From contig CAYFLU010000017.1 in the NCBI GenBank assembly GCA_964343975.1, forward strand, positions 1 to 29,358: a DNA stretch of 29,358 bases, read 5' to 3'. Of the stretch, positions 14,323 through 22,305 are shown piece after piece. Each line of letters starts with the position of its first letter. Position 1 is the stretch's first letter. The DNA is from SCUN01 sp964343975 (GTDB lineage: Bacteria > Acidobacteriota > Vicinamibacteria > Vicinamibacterales > SCN-69-37). Both the position numbers and the translations under genes were made by a program. The notes beneath the pieces are model-generated. The model was not told where the DNA came from, did not search any database, and was given only the letters and a program-made list of their open reading frames with translations.

Positions 14323-14982
14323 CTACGCGTCTTCGGGCGTGATCACGGCTTTCCGGATCGCGTATTTGATCAGCTCCGCGCGCGAGTGCATCTGGAGCTT
14401 CTCCATGATGTGCGCGCGGTGGGTCATCGCGGTCTTGAGGCTGATCGACAGGTACTTCGCGATGTCGCGACTCGTCTTGCCTTCAGCGAGGAGCTTGAAG
14501 ACCTGCTTCTCCCGCGTCGTCAGCCGGTCGTAGTCGTCTTCCGCGTCGTCGATCGATCGCCCCGCGGTGACGAGGTCGACGAGTTCATCGGCGACCGAGG
14601 GATGCAGATAGCGTTGCCCCTGATGCACGGTGCGGATCGCGTCCTTCAGCTGTTCGGCCACGCTTCGCTTCAGCAGGTATCCGCGCGCGCCGATGCGGAG
14701 GGCGCGGCGGATGTACTCGCGGTTCTCATACTGCGTGAGCACGATCACCTTCGCGTCGGGATGATCCTTCACGATCGCTTCCGTCGCGTCGAGGCCGCCG
14801 AGCCCGCCCGGCAGGTTGACGTCCATGAGGATGACGTCGGGGTGGAGGTCGGCGACGAGGCGGATGGCGTCCTGCCCGTCGCCGGATTCGCCGACCACCT
14901 GAAACGTCGGGTCCTTCTCGAGGATCGCGCGCACGCCGGCGCGCAGCAGATCGTGATCGTCGACGAGCAGGATGCGGATCAT
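14323..14982 (-). CDS. NarL/FixJ-family response regulator
   Basis: A 219-residue two-component regulator. The receiver domain (1-120) has the acidic pair Asp8/Asp9, the phosphorylation site Asp54 in VILMDVNLPGG, Thr84 and Lys106. The C-terminal LuxR-type helix-turn-helix (about 152-210) contains LTTREKQVFKLLAEG, TSRDIAKYLSISLKTAMTHR and a closing helix. It would bind DNA as a dimer when phosphorylated. The start at 14982 overlaps the kinase stop as ATGA, so kinase and regulator are translated together; the longer open frame to 15333 lies inside the kinase gene. Targets are unknown; the adjacent cytochrome operon and the divergent glycosidase gene are candidates. Confidence 0.94.
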   Translation of the reverse strand: MIRILLVDDHDLLRAGVRAILEKDPTFQVVGESGDGQDAIRLVADLHPDVILMDVNLPGGLGGLDATEAIVKDHPDAKVIVLTQYENREYIRRALRIGARGYLLKRSVAEQLKDAIRTVHQGQRYLHPSVADELVDLVTAGRSIDDAEDDYDRLTTREKQVFKLLAEGKTSRDIAKYLSISLKTAMTHRAHIMEKLQMHSRAELIKYAIRKAVITPEDA

Positions 14983-16580
14983 TGGCAGGGGATCTCCAGC
15001 ACGGCCTGCGTGCCTTCGCCGGGTTCGCTCTCGAAGCGGAGTGTGCCGTTGACGAGGGCGGCGCGTTCGCGCATGCCGGTCACGCCGGCGCGATTCGTCT
15101 TCGCGTCCGCATCGAATCCGCGGCCGTCGTCTTCCACCTCGAGCACGATCCGGCCGTCGCGCGCGTAGAGCGACACGCCGACCTGCTCGGCCTGCGCGTG
15201 GCGGAGCACGTTCGTCACCAGCTCCTGGAAGATGCGGAAGATCACGGTGTCGCGCTCGGGCGCGTGCGGCAGCGCCTCGTCGATGTCGAGGGTGAACTGG
15301 ACGCCCGACGGCTTCAGGTGATCCTCGGCCCACGACCGCATCGCGGCGGCCAGGCCGAGGTCGTCGAGGAGCGACGGCCGGAGGTCGTGGATGATGCGGT
15401 GCACTTCCGCCTGCGTCTGCGCGAGCAGGGCCGTGGCGCGCGCGACCGCCGGCGACGTGGCTTCCATCTCGTGCAGTGACAGCTGGATCACGGTGAGCAG
15501 CTGCGCGATCTCATCGTGCAGTTCGCGGGCGAGGCGCCGGCGCTCATCTTCGGTGGCGCTGATCATCTTGCGCACGAGCACTTTGCGCTGTTCGTTCTGT
15601 GCGGCGATCACCGCCGTGCGCGAGGCCACTTCCGCTTCGAGTCGCTCGTTGAACGCCTGCAGCGCGCCGAGCGTCGTCGCGAGCCGAACGCGGGCTTCGT
15701 CGAGTGTGCGTCCGAGCACGGCGATCTCGTGATCGCCGCTCACCGCGATGGCGCTCGAGAGATCGCCGCCGCGCATGCGCTCGGCTTGCTGCGACAGTTG
15801 GTGGATCGGCCGCACGACCGAACGCGAGAGCGTTCCGGCGAGCAGCACCGATGCGAGCACGAGCACGAACGCGGTGATGAGGAACCCGCGATTGAGCGAC
15901 GTGAGCCCCGCAAAGGCGAGCCGCCTTGGTTGGGCGATGCGGACCTGCCAGGGGGCGAAGCGCAGCGGCGCCGTGACGGCGATCACGTCGCTCGCGTCGG
16001 GCGCGTCGGTGCGCGAGGCCACGACGGCGCGGTTCGCGTCGAGTACGGTCACCTGCAGTGAGGCATCGAGCGGCATCTCGGCGAGGAGATTCCGGAGCGA
16101 CGACGAGGCCACGCGCATTTCGGAAATTGCGTACCGGTCCGCCGTGCCGACTTTGAACGGCTGCACGACCGCCACCACGGCGCCGGTGTCTGTGACGACG
16201 GCCGGCGTCACGCCTTCGTGCGCGCGGATCACGTCGAGTGGAATCGGCGTCTTCGCCGACGGATCAGAGGCGATGACTTGACCGGCATCGTCCACGATGT
16301 AGGTCGCGTCGGAGAAGGGCGAGTGCAGCCGGAAGGCATGGAGGAGCGGCGCGGGGTCTTTGGCGGCGGGGAGGTCGGCGGCGAGCTGGTCGAGCGCCTG
16401 ACTCGAGGCCGCGAGCGTGGCGTCGAGTGCGCGTGCCACGGCGCCGGCCAGTTCCTGACGATCGTCGACGAGGGTAGCGCGAAGGCCCGGGACGGCAATG
16501 ACCCAGACGGTTCCAGAGATGAGAACGAGCAGCAGGAACCACTGCAGCAGCACCGTGTTCAACCGCCGGCGCAGGCGCAC
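14979..16580 (-). CDS. NarX-like membrane sensor histidine kinase
   Basis: A 533-residue kinase with a first membrane helix (about 12-30), an extracytoplasmic Cache-like sensor region (about 35-230, with YIVDDAGQVIASDPS), a second helix (about 234-256), a HAMP linker (RSVVRPIHQLSQQAERMRGGD) and a coiled coil. The HisKA_3 dimerisation domain has the phospho-acceptor His355 in ERRRLARELHDEIAQLL, followed by a HATPase domain with FQELVTNVLRHAQA (N box) and VEDDGRGFDADA (G1 box). The GTG start lies 6 nt after a TACAAT box, predicting a leaderless message. The ligand is unknown. The gene is divergent from a phosphodiester-glycosidase-like gene, 26 nt away. Confidence 0.94.
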   Translation of the reverse strand: MRLRRRLNTVLLQWFLLLVLISGTVWVIAVPGLRATLVDDRQELAGAVARALDATLAASSQALDQLAADLPAAKDPAPLLHAFRLHSPFSDATYIVDDAGQVIASDPSAKTPIPLDVIRAHEGVTPAVVTDTGAVVAVVQPFKVGTADRYAISEMRVASSSLRNLLAEMPLDASLQVTVLDANRAVVASRTDAPDASDVIAVTAPLRFAPWQVRIAQPRRLAFAGLTSLNRGFLITAFVLVLASVLLAGTLSRSVVRPIHQLSQQAERMRGGDLSSAIAVSGDHEIAVLGRTLDEARVRLATTLGALQAFNERLEAEVASRTAVIAAQNEQRKVLVRKMISATEDERRRLARELHDEIAQLLTVIQLSLHEMEATSPAVARATALLAQTQAEVHRIIHDLRPSLLDDLGLAAAMRSWAEDHLKPSGVQFTLDIDEALPHAPERDTVIFRIFQELVTNVLRHAQAEQVGVSLYARDGRIVLEVEDDGRGFDADAKTNRAGVTGMRERAALVNGTLRFESEPGEGTQAVLEIPCQ

Positions 16581-16582
16581 GT

Positions 16583-16588
16583 TACAAT
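16583..16588 (+). promoter_or_regulatory. -10 box toward the glycosidase-like gene
   Basis: TACAAT on the plus strand, 18 nt before the GTG at 16607, interlocked with the kinase box on the other strand. No Shine-Dalgarno sequence is seen before the GTG. Confidence 0.45.
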
Positions 16589-16592
16589 TGTA
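16587..16592 (-). promoter_or_regulatory. Histidine kinase -10 box, leaderless type
   Basis: TACAAT on the minus strand, then exactly 6 nt (TGTAAC) and the kinase GTG. It overlaps a TACAAT on the plus strand, forming a small palindrome (ACAATTGT) that serves both directions. Confidence 0.6.
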
Positions 16593-16606
16593 CGTCCCGT
16601 TACATC

Positions 16607-17830
16607 GTGCTGACTCGTCCGCCTTCCAAACATCGTGATCAGGAACTCGAACTCGCGCGCCGGCGCAACGAGCGTCGTCGACGCTGGCTGATGTGGGGCG
16701 GGTCGAGTGCCGGTGTGTTGCTGGTCATGTGGGTGCTGGCGAACCAGACGGCGTGGGCCGGGCCGCTCTTTGCGTCGAGCTTGCGCCGGATGATCGGCGC
16801 TGATCGCGTGGCCGCACTCGAAGACACCGCGTACAACGTGCAGGACATCTTCAACCGGTGGCGTCGCGTGCAGGACGCGCCGACCTCGCCGTGGGCCGCC
16901 AAAGACGGCGGGAAGGCCGGCGCCGGAAATCCGGCAGGGGCTGCGCCGGTGGTGTTGGCCTACCACCCGACCGATGTGGGGCCGATGTTGAAGGGCTTCA
17001 GCGCCGACGGCGACGGCGTGTGGGTGCCCGCGGCTGTGCCGGGTGACACGTCTGGCGCGGTGTTCAAGACGCTGCTGCATCCCGACAAAGACCGGCCGTG
17101 GACCGAAGTGTTTCTCTACGCGCTCGACGTGACGCAGTTCTCGCTGCATCTGGTCGCCGGCTATCAGGAACCTCGCGCGGAAACGGCGGAAGCACGCGAG
17201 CGGTACCGCGACGGCACACCGGCGCGCGCGGCGATCATTCCGGCGTCCGATCACGACCGGCTCGTGGCCGCGTTCAATGGCGGCTTCATGGCGGAGCACG
17301 GCCACTGGGGCATGCGCGTGGACGGCGTCACCGTGCTCGAGCCGAAGCCGTACGGCTGCACGGTGGCGATGCTCGACGACGGGACGTTGAAGATTCGAAC
17401 GTTCAGCGAGCTCGGCCCGGATGCGGCGCGCGTGAAGTGGTACCGGCAGACGCCGCCATGCATGCTCGAGCAAGGGAAGATGCATCCGAAGCTCGACAAC
17501 CCGGATGCGAAGGCCTGGGGCGCCACGCTCAGCGGCGCGACGATCATCCGCCGGAGTGCGATCGGCCTCGATGCTTCGGGCCGGACGATGTTCATCGCGC
17601 TCGGCAATTCGACCAATGCCCGCGCGCTGGCGCTGGCCATGGCGCACGTCGGCGCCGTGGACGTGGCGCAGCTCGACGTGAACTGGTCGTATCCGAAGAT
17701 CCTCTTCTACCGCCGCAGCCCGGATGGCGGGCTCGTGGCCGAGCCGGGCGCGCCGGGCTTCACGTTCCAGCCGGGCGAGTACGTGAATCAGAAATCGAAC
17801 CGCGACTTCTTCTATCTGACCCGCCGCTGA
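16607..17830 (+). CDS. Phosphodiester glycosidase-family (NAGPA-like) membrane-anchored protein
   Basis: A 407-residue protein with a basic N-terminus, one membrane helix (about 29-47) and a large extracytoplasmic domain. The C-terminal half resembles the phosphodiester glycosidase (NAGPA/DUF2233) family: AAFNGGFMAEHGHWG around Asn224, SAIGLDASGRTMFIALGN, and a terminal block VDVAQLDVNWSYPKILFY. Bacterial members are linked to removal of sugar phosphodiester caps in the envelope; the substrate here is unknown. The start is a GTG; an ATG at residue 29 lies at the edge of the helix and is less likely. It is divergent from the kinase gene and followed by the sulfur/cytochrome operon with its own promoter. 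Confidence 0.82.
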   Translation: MLTRPPSKHRDQELELARRRNERRRRWLMWGGSSAGVLLVMWVLANQTAWAGPLFASSLRRMIGADRVAALEDTAYNVQDIFNRWRRVQDAPTSPWAAKDGGKAGAGNPAGAAPVVLAYHPTDVGPMLKGFSADGDGVWVPAAVPGDTSGAVFKTLLHPDKDRPWTEVFLYALDVTQFSLHLVAGYQEPRAETAEARERYRDGTPARAAIIPASDHDRLVAAFNGGFMAEHGHWGMRVDGVTVLEPKPYGCTVAMLDDGTLKIRTFSELGPDAARVKWYRQTPPCMLEQGKMHPKLDNPDAKAWGATLSGATIIRRSAIGLDASGRTMFIALGNSTNARALALAMAHVGAVDVAQLDVNWSYPKILFYRRSPDGGLVAEPGAPGFTFQPGEYVNQKSNRDFFYLTRR

Positions 17831-17871
17831 TCGACTCTCCTTCGGCCCGCGCGAGGCCCGCGGGACCTGTC

Positions 17872-17877
17872 TATAAT
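17872..17877 (+). promoter_or_regulatory. -10 box of the DsrE/triheme cytochrome/TsdA operon
   Basis: A perfect TATAAT 27 nt before the ATG at 17905, with CCGGAG (17889-17894) as the ribosome binding site. The -35 region has no recognisable match. Confidence 0.55.
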
Positions 17878-17904
17878 GCGGCCAGACTCCGGAGCACATC
17901 GTTC

Positions 17905-18585
17905 ATGACACGACAGACGCGTACGCAGAATCGTCGGGCATTGTTGTCGGCTATGGGAACGGCGGCGGCCGGTGTGGCGCTGGCCAGCGTGCCTGCGCGT
18001 GCGCAGGACGCGTCGAAGGCGGCGGCGCCCGCGGGATCGGCTCCGGCGGCATTCGCACCCGCTCGTCACACCGAAGACGCGTGGCTCGACACGTTGCCGG
18101 GCAAGCATCGCGTGATCATCGACGTCGCGCCGGTGGCGGGCGGCAGTGAAGCGCTGCTCTACGCGAACAACCTCTTCACGGCGAACAAGTCGGGCTACGG
18201 GCTCGAGGACAAAGACGTGGCGACGGTTGTGTGCTTCCGTCACAACGCCACGATCTTCGGTTACAACGACAAGATGTGGGCGAAGTACGGCAAGGCCATC
18301 GCGGACACGAGCAAATACGAGAACCCGCGCGCCGGTGAGCCGTTCACGGCCAATCCGCTGCGCAACATCGACGCGATGGCCAAGCGCGGCGTGCACTTTG
18401 CGGTGTGCGGCCTCGCCTCGCGGCGCATTGCGGGGCTCGTGGCGACGGCCGTCGGCGCGAAGACCGACGACATCCTCGCGGAACTCAAAGAGAACCTTGT
18501 CGCGAACGGCCACTTCGCGGCCGCCGGCGTGATTGCCACCACGCGCGCACAGGAATACGGCTACGCGCTCTTGATCGCGGGCTGA
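17905..18585 (+). CDS. Exported DsrE-family-like protein with Tat-type signal
   Basis: A 226-residue protein. The N-terminus has paired arginines followed by a hydrophobic stretch and a cleavage-like AxA (NRRALLSAMGTAAAGVALA, then PARAQ), which fits Tat or Sec export. After an Ala/Pro linker the mature domain resembles the DsrE/DsrF-like fold: VIIDVAPVAGGSEALLYANNL, VATVVCFRHNATIFGYND and RGVHFAVCGLASRRIAG. Two cysteines, Cys110 and Cys168, stand in the conserved-looking segments. DsrE-fold proteins carry sulfur or act as sulfurtransferases, usually in the cytoplasm; an exported version would act in the periplasm. It starts a three-gene operon with a membrane triheme cytochrome (10 nt downstream) and a TsdA-like protein, which supports a role in inorganic sulfur chemistry. 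The frame runs upstream into the glycosidase gene, but the Shine-Dalgarno and signal fix this start. Confidence 0.8.
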   Translation: MTRQTRTQNRRALLSAMGTAAAGVALASVPARAQDASKAAAPAGSAPAAFAPARHTEDAWLDTLPGKHRVIIDVAPVAGGSEALLYANNLFTANKSGYGLEDKDVATVVCFRHNATIFGYNDKMWAKYGKAIADTSKYENPRAGEPFTANPLRNIDAMAKRGVHFAVCGLASRRIAGLVATAVGAKTDDILAELKENLVANGHFAAAGVIATTRAQEYGYALLIAG

Positions 18586-18595
18586 GTTCTCGATC

Positions 18596-20275
18596 ATGAC
18601 CACCGGCGCCGGCGACGATCGCGTGACGGCCGAGGCGGCCGAGTGGCAGCGGCGCCACCTGCGCGCCGCATCGGCGTGGGTCGCCGTGCTCGGCGCGCTG
18701 CTCTTTGCTGCGTTCCTGCAGATGTTCAACCCGGACGGCTTCAGCGGCATCGCGCCGCTGTCGGTCGGGCGCCTGCGTGTGGCGGCGAACCTCGTCGCGC
18801 TCTACGGCTGCGCGGCGAACCTCATCCTCTATCAGCTCTATCAGGTGTGGCCGGGGCTCGGCCGTTGGATGGTGCGCTGGCATCTGGCCCCGCTGAAGTT
18901 CGCCGCACTGAACGCGTGCGTCATGCCCGCCGCGCTCGCGATGGTGCTGTTTGGCATCCTGCCGCCGCTCGTCGCGCAGAACGTCTGGTTCGGACTCGGG
19001 CACTCGATTGCGGCCGTGGCCATGGTGTTGTTCCTGTGGCCCGGGCCGTTCGATGGTGGCCCGGGACGTGTTCGCTGGTTGATGCTGACTGGAGGACTGG
19101 CGCTCACAGTCGCGATGGTGCTGCGGCTAATTCATGGATTCGGCCCCGCAGGCTGGGCCCTCACGGCATTTGGCGCGGTGCCGATCATGTTCGGTGGTGT
19201 TCTCGGCTGGTTGCTGTTGCGACGATGGTTGCCGGCGATGTTGCCTGGTTTTATGGCGCGAACCGGGCACGTCATGATGGTGATCGGTCTCTTGTTCTTC
19301 CTGCCGTTGCCATTTCTCGCCGATGCGCAAGACGATGGCCCGGCGGCGATGACGGCGAGCGAGTTGCGGGGTCGGCAGACGTTCATTCGCGAAGGTTGTG
19401 TGTCGTGCCATCAGCCGTTCTACACGAACGAGATCGGACGCGATCTGGCGCACGAGTTCGGCGCGCGTTCGGCCGACTGGCATTTCACGCATCTTTTCAA
19501 TCCGCGGTTCGTCTCGCCGACCTCGGTGATGCCGTCGTTCGCGCGCTACTTCGACGGCGCGCCCGACCGGCCCACGCAGGAAGCGCGTGATCTCGTCGCG
19601 TATCTCGAGACCTTGGGCCGGCGCGAAGAACTTGGTACCGCACCGAATCTCGCGAAGGCGGTGCCGGCGTCGCGCGCGCGTCGCGCGGGTGACGTGCCGG
19701 CACTTCCGGCCGGCGATCGCACGGCCGGGCTCGCGCTCTTCGGCCAGTCGTGCATCGGCTGCCACGGCGTGAAGGGCGAGGGCGATGGCCCGGGTGCGGC
19801 CGGGCTGCGGCCGAAGCCCGCGAACTTCGCCGCGCATCGCTACACCGCCGAGCAGATCGCGTTCGTGCTGTGGAACGGCGTCGCCGGCTCGGCGATGCCG
19901 GCGTGGCGCGACCGCACGCCCGCGGAGATCGCGTCACTCGTCGCGGCGGTGCAGAGCCTCAGCGCGAGCGCCTCGCACAGCACAGACCCGGCGCCGGCGC
20001 CGGAGTTGCTCGAGCGCGGCGCGAAGACCTACGCCACGCACTGCGTGCAGTGCCACGGCGAACGCGCCGGCGGTGACGGCTTCAGCGCGGCGGCGCTGCC
20101 GATGGCGCCCGCGAACTTCCAGCGACAGCAGCCGACGCTCGACTACGCGCTGCGCGCCATCGCGAACGGCGTCGAAGGCACGCCAATGGCGCCGTGGACG
20201 TCGCGCCTCAGCGAAGACGAAACACTCGCGGTCGCGCACTACGTCCGCAGTCTCTTCCAGGGAGGCGCGCGATGA
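18596..20275 (+). CDS. Seven-helix membrane domain fused to a CcoO-like and two further cytochrome c domains
   Basis: A 559-residue fusion. About seven membrane helices fill residues 22-245. Residues 255-345 hold the first heme motif CVSCH (268-272) in a block that resembles the subunit II (CcoO/FixO) domain of cbb3 oxidases: RGRQTFIREGCVSCHQ, then ADWHFTHLFNPRFVSPTSVM. Two class I cytochrome c domains follow, with CIGCH (386-390) and CVQCH (483-487). In the membrane part, PLSVGRLRVAANLVALYG resembles helix II of cbb3 subunit I (family form close to LSFGRLRPLHTNAV), but the heme-binding His is replaced by Ala. So it looks like a reduced oxidase-derived electron acceptor, probably not an oxygen reductase; this is inference. 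Its neighbours are a DsrE-like protein upstream and a TsdA-like protein downstream (ATGA overlap), suggesting it takes electrons from TsdA. Confidence 0.85.
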   Translation: MTTGAGDDRVTAEAAEWQRRHLRAASAWVAVLGALLFAAFLQMFNPDGFSGIAPLSVGRLRVAANLVALYGCAANLILYQLYQVWPGLGRWMVRWHLAPLKFAALNACVMPAALAMVLFGILPPLVAQNVWFGLGHSIAAVAMVLFLWPGPFDGGPGRVRWLMLTGGLALTVAMVLRLIHGFGPAGWALTAFGAVPIMFGGVLGWLLLRRWLPAMLPGFMARTGHVMMVIGLLFFLPLPFLADAQDDGPAAMTASELRGRQTFIREGCVSCHQPFYTNEIGRDLAHEFGARSADWHFTHLFNPRFVSPTSVMPSFARYFDGAPDRPTQEARDLVAYLETLGRREELGTAPNLAKAVPASRARRAGDVPALPAGDRTAGLALFGQSCIGCHGVKGEGDGPGAAGLRPKPANFAAHRYTAEQIAFVLWNGVAGSAMPAWRDRTPAEIASLVAAVQSLSASASHSTDPAPAPELLERGAKTYATHCVQCHGERAGGDGFSAAALPMAPANFQRQQPTLDYALRAIANGVEGTPMAPWTSRLSEDETLAVAHYVRSLFQGGAR

Positions 20276-21189
20276 AGGTTGTCGCATGGATCGGCGCGGT
20301 CGCCGGACTGATCATGGTCGTGACTTTCGCGCGCCTCGATGGCCGCCGCAGCGCGTCCACTCTCGTTACCGAAGACTACGGCCGCCGGCTCATCGTCGAG
20401 ACCTCCGCGCTGATGGGGCCCGATCAACCGGACGCGGCCAAGCGCTACACGGGCAGCCGGTTGCAGTGTGCGTCATGTCATCTCGATGCGGGCACGGCGC
20501 CGGGGCAGTTGTCCTTGCTCGAAACGGACCCGCGCTATCCGCGCCCGTCGGGCCGCGACGGCATGGTCGGCGATATCAAGCTGCGCATTCAGGGCTGCAT
20601 GACGCGCAGCATGAACGGGCGCGTGCTGCCCGATGACAGTCCCGAGCTGAACGCGATGGCGCTCTACATCAAGGCGCTCAACGCCCGGTTCAAGCTGACT
20701 GAGAAGTCGCGCGTGGCGGTGCATGAGCCGAAGGCGTTTGCCACGCCGGACCGCGCCGCGAACCCGACGGCCGGGAAGGTGGTGTTCGAGGCCCGTTGTG
20801 CGCGATGTCATGGTGCCGACGGTCTGGGCCTGCGAGCCGAGAACGACCCGCGTCGCGGCTACGTGTATCCGCCGCTGTGGGGCGACGACAGCTTCAATGA
20901 CGGCGCCGGCATGCATCGGGTGCTCACCGCCGCCCGGTTCATCAAGGCCAAGATGCCGCTCGGCCAGGCCACGTTGACCGACGATGAGGCGTACGACGTC
21001 GCGGCTTACATAAATGTGCAGCCACGCCCGGCGATGGCCAACCTCGACCGCGACTATCCCGACCGATCGACCAAGCCGGTGGACTCGCCCTACGGGCCAT
21101 ACGCCGATCCGTTTCCGCTCGAACAGCACCGGTTGGGGCCGTTTGCGCCGATCGATGCGTTCTATGCGAAGCTGAAAGGCTCAAAGTAA
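20272..21189 (+). CDS. tsdA: TsdA-like diheme cytochrome: thiosulfate dehydrogenase / tetrathionate reductase
   Basis: TsdA joins two thiosulfates into tetrathionate in the periplasm, or the reverse. The 305-residue protein begins with a membrane anchor or signal (about 3-20). The first heme site is CASCH (66-70, in LQCASCHLDAGT). Cys109 in GCMTRSMNGRVLPDDSPE matches the TsdA signature in which a Cys is the distal ligand of the active-site heme. The second site is CARCH (176-180), and AKMPLGQATLTDDEAYDVAAYI supplies a Met as its probable distal ligand. The ATG overlaps the stop of the triheme fusion gene by 4 nt. No separate tsdB is present, so the upstream fusion protein is the likely electron partner. 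SoxA-like function is less likely because no soxX/YZ genes are here. Confidence 0.88.
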   Translation: MKVVAWIGAVAGLIMVVTFARLDGRRSASTLVTEDYGRRLIVETSALMGPDQPDAAKRYTGSRLQCASCHLDAGTAPGQLSLLETDPRYPRPSGRDGMVGDIKLRIQGCMTRSMNGRVLPDDSPELNAMALYIKALNARFKLTEKSRVAVHEPKAFATPDRAANPTAGKVVFEARCARCHGADGLGLRAENDPRRGYVYPPLWGDDSFNDGAGMHRVLTAARFIKAKMPLGQATLTDDEAYDVAAYINVQPRPAMANLDRDYPDRSTKPVDSPYGPYADPFPLEQHRLGPFAPIDAFYAKLKGSK

Positions 21190-21203
21190 GGCCCGAAAGG
21201 CCA

Positions 21204-21209
21204 CATAAT
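21204..21209 (+). promoter_or_regulatory. Candidate -10 box before the lipoprotein methyltransferase gene
   Basis: CATAAT inside GCCACATAAT (21200-21209), identical over 10 bases to the sequence before the nonaheme cytochrome gene. It is 25 nt from the ATG at 21235, with a weak purine-rich ribosome binding site between. Confidence 0.4.
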
Positions 21210-21234
21210 TAGATCCACGAGGCTGTTAAACGAG

Positions 21235-22305
21235 ATGTTCAGGAATCGACTCGCTGTGTTGGGCGTGACGGCTGTCACTGTGGCCGTGTTCGCCGTTGGG
21301 TGTGGTGGTGGTTCGAAGAAGGCGGACGCGCCAAAGGACGCCGAGAAGGCGGCCGCGGCGCCTGCCACGGAAAGTGCGCCCGCACCTGCGCCTGATACGA
21401 CGGCGTCCGCGCCCGAGCCGGCGCCGACCGGCGCGGCGGCGTCCGAGCCGGGCAGTGGGGGCGGCAGCAACCTCGTCGGTCCGGGCACCAAGTCGCGACC
21501 GCCCATGGCGTTCACGTTCGACATGGCGCCGCCCACCGACAGCAAGGATCACTTCATCGAGTGGATGGTGAAGAACCGCGGCGAGGATCCGAAGTTCCTC
21601 GCGGAGCGCTGGGATCGCTACGAGGCGATGATGGGCGTGGGCGATCTGCTCAACGACCAGACGCGCCGCGCGTTCCTGCTCACGCCGCGTGAAGAGTTCG
21701 TGCGCAAGATCTCGCTCTCGCATTCGTACGAGCACAACTTCCTCGACATCGGCTACGGCGTCACGATCTCGGGTCCGCACGCGGTCGGCCGCATGACGAG
21801 CACGCTCGACATCAAGAAGGGCGACAAGGTCCTCGAGATCGGCACGGGCTCCGGCTATCAGTCGGCGCTGCTCGGCCACCTCACCGACAAGGTGTGGACG
21901 ATCGAGATCATCAAGCCGCTCGCCGACCGCACGCGCAGCGTGTACGACGGTCTCATCTCGCGCGGCTACTCGGAATACACGAACGTGCACACGAAGCAGG
22001 CCGACGGCTACTACGGTTGGGAAGAAGCCGGTCCGTTCGACAAGATCGTCGTGACCTGCGGTATCGATCACATTCCGCCGTCGCTGCTGCAGCAGCTCAA
22101 GACCGGCGGCGTGATGGTCATCCCGGTGGGCCCCCCGGGGCAGCAGCACGTGCTCAAGGTGACGAAGGAAGCGAATCCTGACGGCACCGTGAAGATCACG
22201 CGCTCGGACATCTACAACGGCCGCGTGGTGCCGTTCGTGCCCTTCACGAAGCTCGAAGGCAACAAGATCGTCGGCTCGCACAACGGCGGGTCCGGCAAGC
22301 AGTGA
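21235..22305 (+). CDS. Lipoprotein form of protein-L-isoaspartate O-methyltransferase
   Basis: A 356-residue protein. The N-terminus has a lipoprotein-type signal ending AVGC (Cys23), then an Ala/Pro/Glu-rich linker (about 27-80). The C-terminal domain is a protein-L-isoaspartate methyltransferase (PCMT): RAFLLTPREEFV near the start, YGVTISGPHAVGRMTSTL and the SAM motif KVLEIGTGSGYQSALLG (about 199-215), then FDKIVVTCGIDHIPPSLLQQL and GGVMVIPVGPPGQQ. PCMT repairs isoaspartyl residues and normally is a short cytoplasmic enzyme. The signal and linker place this one at the membrane surface or in the periplasm, where SAM supply is a puzzle. Its stop overlaps the GTG of the next gene (GTGA), coupling it to a spermidine-synthase-like membrane protein. 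Confidence 0.87.
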   Translation: MFRNRLAVLGVTAVTVAVFAVGCGGGSKKADAPKDAEKAAAAPATESAPAPAPDTTASAPEPAPTGAAASEPGSGGGSNLVGPGTKSRPPMAFTFDMAPPTDSKDHFIEWMVKNRGEDPKFLAERWDRYEAMMGVGDLLNDQTRRAFLLTPREEFVRKISLSHSYEHNFLDIGYGVTISGPHAVGRMTSTLDIKKGDKVLEIGTGSGYQSALLGHLTDKVWTIEIIKPLADRTRSVYDGLISRGYSEYTNVHTKQADGYYGWEEAGPFDKIVVTCGIDHIPPSLLQQLKTGGVMVIPVGPPGQQHVLKVTKEANPDGTVKITRSDIYNGRVVPFVPFTKLEGNKIVGSHNGGSGKQ

